This document shows, in pieces, positions 41,923 through 49,591 of a stretch of DNA of 64,000 nucleotides. Location of the stretch: assembly GCA_002839445.1 (NCBI GenBank), contig PGYB01000004.1, forward strand, positions 332,267-396,266, given 5' to 3'. The position numbers and the translations under genes are program-made. Numbering within the stretch: the stretch's first letter is position 1; the number at the start of each line of letters is the position of its first letter. Source of the stretch: Candidatus Riflebacteria bacterium HGW-Riflebacteria-1 (GTDB lineage Bacteria; Muiribacteriota; Ozemobacteria; Ozemobacterales; Ozemobacteraceae). Under the pieces are notes generated by a model that saw nothing but the letters and a program-made list of their open reading frames with translations, was not told the origin of the DNA and searched no databases.

Positions 41923-43682
41923 CAAAAATTCCTGACGAAAAACAATCAATGATTCCGCTGATCGTGATGGTCTGCTTCACGCTGCTGCTGGTCAGCGCCC
42001 TTTTTTATCGCGTGTATCAGGCCGATCGCGACCTCGGCATGATGCGTATCGCCGAACGTCAGGCACGACTGGCAGCAGAATCAGGGATAAATTATGCTAT
42101 CGAAAGGATGCGTGCCGCAGTCACATCTTCAGATCGTGCCGCTGATCCGTCTGCCCTGACTTCGCTGTTCTTTTCGGAGAACATTGAGAGCAGCAGCTGG
42201 AAACAATTCGGCCAGAAAAGTGTGGCTGCTTTTCGCGTTATTTCGATTCGTAAAATGGCAGATGGCAAAAAGAACACGACCAGTCTGCTCGACGAAGATC
42301 TGCAGTATCAGGTGATTGCCGAAGGTCGCTGTGGCGGCTTCCGCTATTCCAGTGCTGCCGTGGTGCAGTTTTACGATCTGGTCAAGACCTTTGCCGTCTT
42401 CGCGAGTCTTGATGAATTTTATTACGGGACTCCGATTCAACCATGGGTACAGCGTTCCGGCGGGCTGTTTGAGTTCGCGGAAACGAACGCTGATGTCTTT
42501 GAATCCGGGCGGTTGTCAAAGTTTGGTATCTGCTATGACCCGGTGCTGCTGCATCAGATGTATAAACCCGATGGCGAAGACCCGTTTAAGCCAATTGGCG
42601 GGACCATGAAGATGACATCTAATTATGGCCGCCTCTACGCGCGTGCCGGCGAATCGCCTTGTTATGGGCCACTTTATTGCGATGGACCGGTTGTAATCGA
42701 TTCGCACAATTTTTTCGGGCCGGTGCAGACGGCTCTGTATTTTTATCGGCGTGGAACCAGCCAGCCGCGTATCAGCCTGGGCAATACTGCTGTTGCCATG
42801 AATTCAAGCCTGCGTATGCAACACGCTGTCGACAGTCTTGAAGGTCGCAACCCCAATGATGTGCTTATAGACAGGGATTCTGATTATTATCGTGCCTATA
42901 TTCCCCAGTGGCGGCCAGATTTTGACGCACTGCGCGAACTCAGCCGTGCCCGCGGAATCTACATCGATGCCAATGGCAAGGGCTATATCAGCAATGCCGA
43001 ACTCGATATTGACTATCATCCTGGCGAAGCCCACCTTTACTCAGACAGTTACCGTGGCCCGAATTCAGTTGTAATTGAGCAGGATGAGCTGAAGGACAAG
43101 AAGTATATCGTTCTTTCTTCAGAAAACAATTTTGCCGGCTATAACAATATCAGTGGTGAGAATCTGCGTGGTGCACGCATTCTGTTTTCTGAAAGATCGG
43201 TCTATCTGCGTGGAGATATTGGCACTGACCTGATTATCGTGACTCCTGGCCATATATTCATCACTGGCCCGACCAACTTTGACTCTAATATGAGCCTGCT
43301 CCTGATTGCCGGAGAAGGCACCGCGCTGTCGACAGTTGACCTTGAACGCTATATCAAAGAAAACAGCGCTAACGATGAATTCATCGATGCCGCACGTGAA
43401 TGGCTGATCAGGGCCGCAATCTACAAGCCGGGCGCCGGTGTTTATACCAGTACGTCACGCCCGCAAAAGGGTGCACCACTAAATTTTCGCCGCCTGTTTT
43501 CTGGCCGCAGCCTCAGGCTGCACATTCAGGGATCATGCATTGGCGGAAACCTGCAGCGCTGGATAGACAACAGCGAAGAAAACAGTCTGCGCGTAGTTCA
43601 TAACCCGCAGGTCGTTGATCGTCTGACGATCAGACCATTAGCCACAAATGTTTTACGTATGCGCACCCGCCCGGACAGGTAA
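41919..43682 (+). CDS. PilX/GspK-like large minor pilin or pilus-associated protein
   Basis: A 587-residue protein. A hydrophobic N-terminal helix (~11-31) is followed by RIAERQARLAAESGINYAIERM, the PilX/GspK-type conserved helix. A very long exported region follows, rich in beta-strand-forming Gly/Ser/Tyr segments (for example ENLRGARILFSERSVYLRGD, ~405-425). Canonical prepilin cleavage residues are lacking. PilX proteins are usually ~150-200 residues, so the C-terminal domain is an enlargement, perhaps adhesive. yggS follows after 3 nt. Confidence 0.55.
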   Translation: MTKIPDEKQSMIPLIVMVCFTLLLVSALFYRVYQADRDLGMMRIAERQARLAAESGINYAIERMRAAVTSSDRAADPSALTSLFFSENIESSSWKQFGQKSVAAFRVISIRKMADGKKNTTSLLDEDLQYQVIAEGRCGGFRYSSAAVVQFYDLVKTFAVFASLDEFYYGTPIQPWVQRSGGLFEFAETNADVFESGRLSKFGICYDPVLLHQMYKPDGEDPFKPIGGTMKMTSNYGRLYARAGESPCYGPLYCDGPVVIDSHNFFGPVQTALYFYRRGTSQPRISLGNTAVAMNSSLRMQHAVDSLEGRNPNDVLIDRDSDYYRAYIPQWRPDFDALRELSRARGIYIDANGKGYISNAELDIDYHPGEAHLYSDSYRGPNSVVIEQDELKDKKYIVLSSENNFAGYNNISGENLRGARILFSERSVYLRGDIGTDLIIVTPGHIFITGPTNFDSNMSLLLIAGEGTALSTVDLERYIKENSANDEFIDAAREWLIRAAIYKPGAGVYTSTSRPQKGAPLNFRRLFSGRSLRLHIQGSCIGGNLQRWIDNSEENSLRVVHNPQVVDRLTIRPLATNVLRMRTRPDR

Positions 43683-43685
43683 TAT

Positions 43686-44378
43686 ATGGATTTCCTTGCC
43701 AGAAATCTGGGTAAAATCAGAGAACAGATCGCAGCAGCAGAATCTCGCGCCGGTGTTGTGGCAGGTTCGGTGAAACTCTGCGCTGTCTCGAAGACTGTCG
43801 ACCATGATGTTATTGCTTTGATGCACGCCTGCGGGCAGAAGGTCTTTGCCGAGAATCGGCCGCAGGCTCTGCGCGACAAGGCAGCGCTTCTGCAGCATGC
43901 CGACATTCACTGGCATTTTATCGGAACCTTGCAGACCAACAAGATTAAGTATGTTTATCAAGTGGCAGATCTGGTGCACTCTATCGATCGTCGTGATTTG
44001 CTCGACCAGTTTGCAGCATGGTTTCGCAAAACTGGTCGCAAGTGCCCCGTGCTGCTTGAGGTTCATATTTCAGGCGAAGAGACCAAACAGGGTTTCGACT
44101 GCGCAGAAGTTCTCAAGGTAATTGAAGAGTATCGCGAAAGTCCGGATCTTGACATTCGCGGCATGATGGGAATGGCACCGTTTGTCGCTGATGAGAACAT
44201 AGTCAGAGCCAGTTTCAGGCGTTTGCGCGATTTGTTTGAACAGAGTCGAGCCCGGCAGGGACCCGCATACCATGCGGTTGAGCTGTCTATGGGCATGTCT
44301 GGCGATTTTACCATCGCCATCGAAGAGGGGGCCACCATCGTGCGCATTGGCACAGCCCTGTTTGCGAAAGGCGAATAA
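43686..44378 (+). CDS. yggS: YggS-family PLP homeostasis protein
   Basis: A 230-residue PLP-binding protein with an alanine-racemase-like barrel. The PLP lysine is in LCAVSKTVDHDVI. HFIGTLQTNKIKY, LLEVHISGEETKQGF, IRGMMGMAP and the phosphate loop LSMGMSGDFTIAIEEGATIVRIG are all conserved. It maintains free PLP and amino-acid balance and is not a catalytic racemase. It is paired with yggT, as in many genomes, and lies directly after the pilin-like genes. Confidence 0.92.
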   Translation: MDFLARNLGKIREQIAAAESRAGVVAGSVKLCAVSKTVDHDVIALMHACGQKVFAENRPQALRDKAALLQHADIHWHFIGTLQTNKIKYVYQVADLVHSIDRRDLLDQFAAWFRKTGRKCPVLLEVHISGEETKQGFDCAEVLKVIEEYRESPDLDIRGMMGMAPFVADENIVRASFRRLRDLFEQSRARQGPAYHAVELSMGMSGDFTIAIEEGATIVRIGTALFAKGE

Positions 44379-44380
44379 TT

Positions 44381-44641
44381 ATGCGACTTCTTATCGAACT
44401 GCTGCGGGTAGTGCAGTTTATTGTGCTGATACGAGTGCTGCTGACCTGGATAATGCCGGCGCCGCCGCGCGCCATTCTACCTTTGACCAGCCGCATAGAC
44501 ATGGTTCTCAAACGGTTTCAGGTGTTGATCCCGGTTGGTCCGGGTTTTATCGATATCGGCCCGATGCTTTTTCTGCTGCTGATTGAGGTAATTAACCGCA
44601 TTCTGATCGCTCTGGTGATGTCTGGAGCAGTTCCTTACTGA
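44381..44641 (+). CDS. yggT: YggT-family membrane protein
   Basis: An 86-residue protein with two hydrophobic segments (~8-25 and ~60-80) joined by a basic loop (PLTSRIDMVLKRFQVLIP). The order after yggS matches the common yggS-yggT (ylmE-ylmG) pair. YggT proteins are linked to osmotic tolerance and division-site functions. The start is 2 nt after the yggS stop. Confidence 0.8.
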   Translation: MRLLIELLRVVQFIVLIRVLLTWIMPAPPRAILPLTSRIDMVLKRFQVLIPVGPGFIDIGPMLFLLLIEVINRILIALVMSGAVPY

Positions 44642-44658
44642 TAACCGAAAGGCCCGGC

Positions 44659-46020
44659 TTACTGCACACCAGGTGTTTTTGTCAGGCAGGATTTTTCGAT
44701 CTCGGCAAATTCTGAGGCGAACGCTTCTGTTGTGGCACGGTTCAACTCATAACCCATGCCGAGATACTCAAGAAATTCTGCTACCCGCGACCAGTTGAAC
44801 TGCTCGACAAGACGCGCGCTTGCCGCCAGCGAAGTCTGGTAGAGCGCTGCAGCCTGCTGCCGGTCAGGGGTGCTGCGAAACAGCCGATCTACTTCGCTGA
44901 GCGAACTGAAATCAGCTGATCTGGCGGCATTGCTGAACTGCGTAAGATTCTCATGATTGTTTTCAAAAATCTGCGCCAACCCTTCGTTTAACCAGATCGG
45001 GCAGTTGCCCGAAGCCAGCAGATAAATAACATGATGCGTGTATTCGTGCATGATCGCGCCTTTGATCGCTGCTGGTCTGCTGTTCTTTGCAGGCACCGGC
45101 AGGCGGATACGACCGTCATACAGGCCACCAGCCCACTCAGGCAGGTCGTGAACCTTGCGAAACGCCTCGGTTTGCAGAATCAGCACCTGTGAGCGCTGTG
45201 CCGGGTAGAATTCGATCTGCTGGCCAATTGTTTCATAGGCCTCTTCGAGCAGGTTAAGCGTTTCTTCTGCCCATTTTGCGCTGAAACTGTCGGGGCAGGT
45301 CAGGCTGAAGTGCAGCCCGGTATAGGTCGTAGTGCTCTCTTCTACGCTTGACTCGCGAATGATACGCTCAAGCATTTTGCTTACTTCGGGCTCACCAGGC
45401 CGCAGTTCGTTGCTCAGCTTAAGATGATAGGCGCTTTCGTCGAGTTGCCCGCAGCGGTAATGCAGACGGCCGAGTGTCGCGTGCAGACTGGCGTCATCAG
45501 GAACCCTGATGGCGAGATCCTGCAGCGACGATATGGCTGCCGTGATGTTTTCAGTTTTCTGCAGTGCTGCTGCGACTTTCAGGCCGACTTCAACATCGTT
45601 GGGCCTGATGCCAGAAATTTCGCGTGCCTCTTTTTCGACAGCTGCAGAATCTTTGAGGCTTACCAGTATTGAAAGAAGATTGAGCCTGATAGAAAGATCT
45701 TCAGGCTTCTGCGCCTTGGCGGCTTCAAATTGTTTGATTGCTTCTGCGTATTTTTTCTGTTGCGCGAGAAGAACGCCGAGATTGTTGCGGGCGCAGGCGA
45801 GATTTGCCAGTGCTGTATCGTTAAATGGGTTGAGCTGGCAGGCTTTTTCAAAGTCACGTATTGCTTCGTTGAATCTGCCCTGTGAAACCTTTAGCATACC
45901 CTGACGGTTGAATACCCATGAGTCTTCTTCGTGACTGCCAAAACAGGCAGAAGAGAGCATGAGCAGAAATACGGCCAGGGGCAGGCAGGTTTTGCAGACG
46001 GTAAGACGTTTAAAGATCAT
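44659..46020 (-). CDS. Exported TPR protein with HExxH peptidase-MA-like domain
   Basis: A 453-residue protein with a signal sequence (~1-28; SSAC-F could be a weak lipobox). TPR motifs fill ~38-215. A C-terminal metallopeptidase-like domain (~230-450) has MHEYTHHVIYLL (HExxH) and, ~20 residues later, PIWLNEGLA with the third zinc ligand Glu, as in the peptidase MA/DUF1570 group. It probably acts in the periplasm; substrate is unknown. Its ATG overlaps the stop of the small charged gene (ATGA). Confidence 0.72.
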   Translation of the reverse strand: MIFKRLTVCKTCLPLAVFLLMLSSACFGSHEEDSWVFNRQGMLKVSQGRFNEAIRDFEKACQLNPFNDTALANLACARNNLGVLLAQQKKYAEAIKQFEAAKAQKPEDLSIRLNLLSILVSLKDSAAVEKEAREISGIRPNDVEVGLKVAAALQKTENITAAISSLQDLAIRVPDDASLHATLGRLHYRCGQLDESAYHLKLSNELRPGEPEVSKMLERIIRESSVEESTTTYTGLHFSLTCPDSFSAKWAEETLNLLEEAYETIGQQIEFYPAQRSQVLILQTEAFRKVHDLPEWAGGLYDGRIRLPVPAKNSRPAAIKGAIMHEYTHHVIYLLASGNCPIWLNEGLAQIFENNHENLTQFSNAARSADFSSLSEVDRLFRSTPDRQQAAALYQTSLAASARLVEQFNWSRVAEFLEYLGMGYELNRATTEAFASEFAEIEKSCLTKTPGVQ

Positions 46021-46349
46021 ACTTTGATATCTATTTTAAAGCCTCTCTTGCCATCGGGAATCTGTGGGTGCTTTATCTCTTCTTCTTCTTGCTTTTCGTC
46101 TTTGTCTTTGGCAGACTGGCTCGCGTTGCTTTTCTTTTTTCTTTCAGATTCCTCGTCTTCTTTGCGAATTACCTTGCCATCTGTTGTTTCGGTTTTTTGA
46201 ACTGAATCTGTTTTCTGGTTCTGGGCATTCTTGTTCTGGGCAAGGTTTTCCGCCAGGCCTGCTTCCTGGGCCTTCTGATTTTCGCGCAGGCGACTGGCTT
46301 CGTCGTTGCCCATGATATTGGTTTTGATATCAATCGGACGGACAGACAT
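46017..46349 (-). CDS. Small highly charged protein (110 aa)
   Basis: A 110-residue, largely disordered Lys/Glu/Gln-rich protein. It has a conserved-looking N-terminus (MSVRPIDIKTNIM) and C-terminus (RGFKIDIKV) flanking a low-complexity middle. I recall small Firmicutes proteins with similar ends but cannot name a family. It is translationally coupled to the TPR/HExxH gene, suggesting a shared role. AGGAGAG precedes the ATG. Confidence 0.6.
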   Translation of the reverse strand: MSVRPIDIKTNIMGNDEASRLRENQKAQEAGLAENLAQNKNAQNQKTDSVQKTETTDGKVIRKEDEESERKKKSNASQSAKDKDEKQEEEEIKHPQIPDGKRGFKIDIKV

Positions 46350-46423
46350 ACTACAAGCTCTCCTGATATAAATATCGGCAAAAATCAGTCTTAAATCAAG
46401 CAGCCTTTCAGGCCTGGCAGATA

Positions 46424-46457
46424 AACAAAAAGCCGGTGGGCAATTTTGCCCACCGGC
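46424..46457 (-). terminator. Rho-independent terminator after the phosphohexomutase
   Basis: A perfect 12-bp stem GCCGGTGGGCAA with a 2-nt loop. On the minus strand it is followed by TTTTTGTT. Confidence 0.88.
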
Positions 46458-46470
46458 GGTAAAAACAGTT

Positions 46471-47886
46471 TCAGATACCCTTTACAAAGGCTTCGCCCTT
46501 GCTGCAGAGTTTGTCGAGAGTCGCTTCGTCGCGGGCTTCGGCGTAAAAACGCACGACCGGTTCGGTTCCAGAAAATCTGACGAGAACCCAGGCGTCGTTT
46601 TCCAGAATGCACTTGGTACCATCGACTCTGACGACCTTTTGCACCTTGAAGCCAGCAACCTCTTTGGGGTCGTTTTTCATGTTGGCAATTGCTTTGGCCT
46701 TTTCGGCTTCGCTCAGCCGGAAGTTTACGCGCCGGGTCAGATAGGTGCCGACCTTAGCGTAGAGATCTTCAAGAATCTTCGCTATCGGCTTTTTCTGCGT
46801 GGCAACCATTTCGGCAACCAGCAGACAGGCTATGATTCCGTCTTTTTCAGGAACATGCCCGCGAATACTCATTCCTGCCGACTCTTCTCCGCCCATGATA
46901 ATCTTGTCGTGCGCGATCAGGTCGCCAAGAAACTTAAAGCCAACGGCAGTTTCGATCAGTTCGATCTTGTGGTGTCTGGCGACCGCATCGACCAGGTGCG
47001 AGGTGGCCACCGATCTGGCTGCAGCTCCTGGCCAGTCACGTGTCGACTTAAGGTGGTCAAGAAGCATGCCGAGAATCTGATTGGGCTCATAGAACTTGCC
47101 ATTCGGGCCGAGCACGCCAAAGCGGTCGGCGTCGCCGTCAGTAGCCAGGCCGAGATCGAAATGCTCCTGCTTCATGCGGGCGATCATGTCGGGAATATGC
47201 GCTTCAGAGGGCTCGGGTGGCTGATTGCCGAAATAGGGGTCGAGGTTGTCGTTCATTACGGTAACATCACAGCCGGCTTCGATGAGAAGGCGGTCAAGAT
47301 AACCGCGCGCCGTGCCATACAGCGGGTTTACCAGAATTTTGAGTTTGGCGGCCTTTATCGCGTCGAGGTTGATTTTGCGGCGAAGTTCGTCGAGATAGGT
47401 ATCCATCGGGTTGATTTTTTCGATCAGACCTTTATTGATGGCTTCTTCAAGCGGCATGCGCTTGACATTGCCGTTTTTCATTATCTCATTTGCGCGCTTT
47501 TCGATATCACTGGTGGTTTCGGGCAGTGCCGGACCTCCCCAGGCCGGAGAAAACTTGAGGCCCTGATATTCAGGCGGATTATGACTAGCGGTAAAGTTAA
47601 AGCCGCCGGCCAGCTTGCGCCTGAGAATTTCATAACTGATGACCGGGGTAGGAGTGTCGCGAATGCACAAAAAGGCTTTAATGCCGTTTCCCGCAAGAAT
47701 TTCCGCGGCTACTTCCATGAAGCGTGCTGACATAAAGCGCGCGTCTGAGCCGATAACTATGCCCTCTGTCTGGCCGATGCTTTTAAGATGGTCTGCTATT
47801 GCCTGTGTGCAAATTCTTACGTTGGCAAAGGTAAAGTCGTCAGCAATGATTGCCCGCCAGCCAGAAGTCCCGAACTTAATTTCCAT
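46471..47886 (-). CDS. Phosphoglucomutase/phosphomannomutase family protein
   Basis: A 471-residue alpha-D-phosphohexomutase interconverting hexose 1- and 6-phosphates. The active serine is in FTASHNPPEYQGLKF. The metal loop is DGDADRFGV, the sugar loop is GGEESAGMSIRGH and the phosphate loop is RFSGTEPVVRFY. ATG 47886 with GGAGGG 5 nt upstream is preferred to the 12-codon extension to 47922. A second family member is encoded at 60396; the two probably differ in sugar preference. Confidence 0.9.
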   Translation of the reverse strand: MEIKFGTSGWRAIIADDFTFANVRICTQAIADHLKSIGQTEGIVIGSDARFMSARFMEVAAEILAGNGIKAFLCIRDTPTPVISYEILRRKLAGGFNFTASHNPPEYQGLKFSPAWGGPALPETTSDIEKRANEIMKNGNVKRMPLEEAINKGLIEKINPMDTYLDELRRKINLDAIKAAKLKILVNPLYGTARGYLDRLLIEAGCDVTVMNDNLDPYFGNQPPEPSEAHIPDMIARMKQEHFDLGLATDGDADRFGVLGPNGKFYEPNQILGMLLDHLKSTRDWPGAAARSVATSHLVDAVARHHKIELIETAVGFKFLGDLIAHDKIIMGGEESAGMSIRGHVPEKDGIIACLLVAEMVATQKKPIAKILEDLYAKVGTYLTRRVNFRLSEAEKAKAIANMKNDPKEVAGFKVQKVVRVDGTKCILENDAWVLVRFSGTEPVVRFYAEARDEATLDKLCSKGEAFVKGI

Positions 47887-47968
47887 GATTCCCTCCGAGG
47901 TTGGTATGTGTGTGTCTGCCAAGTTTAAACCCCAGCGACAGAATCAGGCAACAAATTTTTATGCCGGG

Positions 47969-49174
47969 CTAGTCGGAGGCGGCGATTGTCTGGGCGAGAA
48001 TTCGCACGGTTTCATCGGCCATGTCGGCTGAAAAAATCAGCGGCGGAGTCAGTCGTATAATGCCGGGCCTGACATTGCCGGTGCCGGTGATCAGCCCGGC
48101 GCGACTGGCGCGGTGATGGGTGGCCAGCGCCGATTCCTGGTTGATCAGCTCGATTTCCAGCATCAGGCCGAGCCCGCGAATGTAGTTTATCAAAGGGTTC
48201 GCGCCAAGAACCTCGTGCAGCTTTTCCTTTAAATACTCGCCGAGCTGCTCAGAGCGCCGCAGCAGATTCTGGTCGGCTATCAGTCTGATCGTGGCACTGG
48301 CGGCTGAACATGCTGAGCAGCCAGGTTTGCTTACTGGTTCAACCAGGTCGGAAAAATGCTCGGCATAGATGGCTACACCAAGTGGATAACCGTTGGCGAT
48401 ACTCGGTCCGGCGCAGACAATGTCAGGGTGGATATTGAGCAGCTGAAAGCCGAACATGCGGCTGCCGGTTCGCCCAATACCACACTGGGTTTCGTTTGAG
48501 ATCAGGTCGATTCCAGAGGCAAGGCAGAACTCGTTAAGTCTGCCAAAAAAATTGCGACAGGGCTCGATTGAGCCCCCGACACCGATTGACGGCTCGATTA
48601 TGATCGCCGCGGTCTGGTCAGACAGCTCGGCAAAAAAGGATTCGAGAGAGCATAGACAGGCGCCTTTGCAGGATTTTCCAAGCTGTGAAAGTCGCTTCTC
48701 GCCGGTCACTGGCGGGTGACTGAGATTGTGGCTTACCAGTTCGAAGTGCGTATCAATCGAGAATAGCGGCGAAAAATGCTCTTCATCAGCTGAAGACATT
48801 ACCAGAAAAGAGTTTTGTACGATGTCTTCAGAAATAGCAATGATGTATGGGCGGTTGCGCCGTTGGCGCGAAAGGCGGCAGGCCTGCTGCAAAGCGGCGA
48901 CACCAGACGGGAAAAGCTGAAACAGGCTGAGATAGCTGGGCAATAGCTGTTGCAGGTCATCGAATAGAATGCGCGCCGAGTCCTCATGGGGGGTGTTGTA
49001 GGCAGTAATGATTTCAGGCTGGGCGTGCCCGGCCAGAACGTTGCCGTTGGCGGCAAAAGCGTCGATGTACGAGTTGTCATCAACGTCGTATAGCATGCAG
49101 CCATCGGCCCTGACGAAGGTGAGGTTGCGCGAACAGGGCAACACTGACATCGGTCGCATAAGAAAATCACGCAT
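47969..49174 (-). CDS. Class III aminotransferase-like protein lacking the PLP lysine (pseudoenzyme)
   Basis: A 401-residue protein of the ornithine/acetylornithine aminotransferase fold: LYDVDDNSYIDAFAANGNVLAGHA (~28-51), IIIEPSIGVGGSIEP, GIGRTGSRMFGF and RGLGLMLEIEL are recognisable. Key residues are altered. The usual DEVQ is NETQ (Asn codon at 48494-48496), so the Asp that pairs with the PLP ring is lost. The segment that normally holds the Schiff-base lysine reads VCAGPSIANGYPLG, with Pro (codon 48404-48406) in its place. GGAG lies 8 nt before the ATG. It likely has a non-catalytic or regulatory role. Confidence 0.78.
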   Translation of the reverse strand: MRDFLMRPMSVLPCSRNLTFVRADGCMLYDVDDNSYIDAFAANGNVLAGHAQPEIITAYNTPHEDSARILFDDLQQLLPSYLSLFQLFPSGVAALQQACRLSRQRRNRPYIIAISEDIVQNSFLVMSSADEEHFSPLFSIDTHFELVSHNLSHPPVTGEKRLSQLGKSCKGACLCSLESFFAELSDQTAAIIIEPSIGVGGSIEPCRNFFGRLNEFCLASGIDLISNETQCGIGRTGSRMFGFQLLNIHPDIVCAGPSIANGYPLGVAIYAEHFSDLVEPVSKPGCSACSAASATIRLIADQNLLRRSEQLGEYLKEKLHEVLGANPLINYIRGLGLMLEIELINQESALATHHRASRAGLITGTGNVRPGIIRLTPPLIFSADMADETVRILAQTIAASD

Positions 49175-49411
49175 ATTTTTGTCTCCATGCAGACATCGAT
49201 CCTGCTCCTTCGGCGTATCACAATTGAAGACTGCTTGAATTGTTTATTCTGCGCCACACAATACTGAGTGTTGGCAATCTTGCAAACTTTTACACGTTCA
49301 CTATAAACATACTTCCAACCGGGGAGCATGGCAAATAGTTTCGCTTCAGACAAGTAGATACGGGCTCTGGCGAGTGTAAAAATGTGCCGGATACCGCTAA
49401 CTCACATGCGC

Positions 49412-49426
49412 GGTTTACATAATATC
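49412..49426. repeat. 15-bp repeat GGTTTACATAATATC, copy 1
   Basis: Identical to 54166-54180 in the same orientation. Copy 1 lies 238 bp upstream of the aminotransferase-like gene start; copy 2 lies 252 bp upstream of the HEAT gene start. Both are intergenic. Confidence 0.5.
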
Positions 49427-49540
49427 CGTAGAATGCAGATAATTATTATCAGCAGATTTGCAGCCTGAAAGTCTCGTTTCACGGGAAACATGAAACCTGA
49501 AATGACTTTAAAACTAAAAATGTCAGGCAGAAACTGACAT

Positions 49541-49576
49541 AAAAAACCGGGAAAGGGTGGGTACCCCTTTCCCGGT
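49541..49576 (-). terminator. Rho-independent terminator after the HEAT-protein gene
   Basis: A 12-bp stem ACCGGGAAAGGG/CCCTTTCCCGGT with a 7-nt loop, followed on the minus strand by TTTTTT. Confidence 0.85.
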
Positions 49577-49591
49577 CTTGTGGTCTTGAAA

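Larger units (their letters stand above)
49175..49591. other. Intergenic region (417 nt)
   Basis: Between the aminotransferase-like gene start and the HEAT-protein gene end. It contains the HEAT-gene terminator (49541-49576), a small hairpin (ATGTCAG...CTGACAT, 49520-49540) and one copy of a 15-bp repeat (49412-49426). Promoter elements for the minus-strand aminotransferase-like gene should lie here, but none is clear. No credible gene. Confidence 0.6.

Noticed and set aside
46639..47730. A 363-codon open frame on the plus strand
   Set aside because: It lies wholly opposite the phosphohexomutase gene, which has all catalytic motifs; the antisense frame has no family features or ribosome site.
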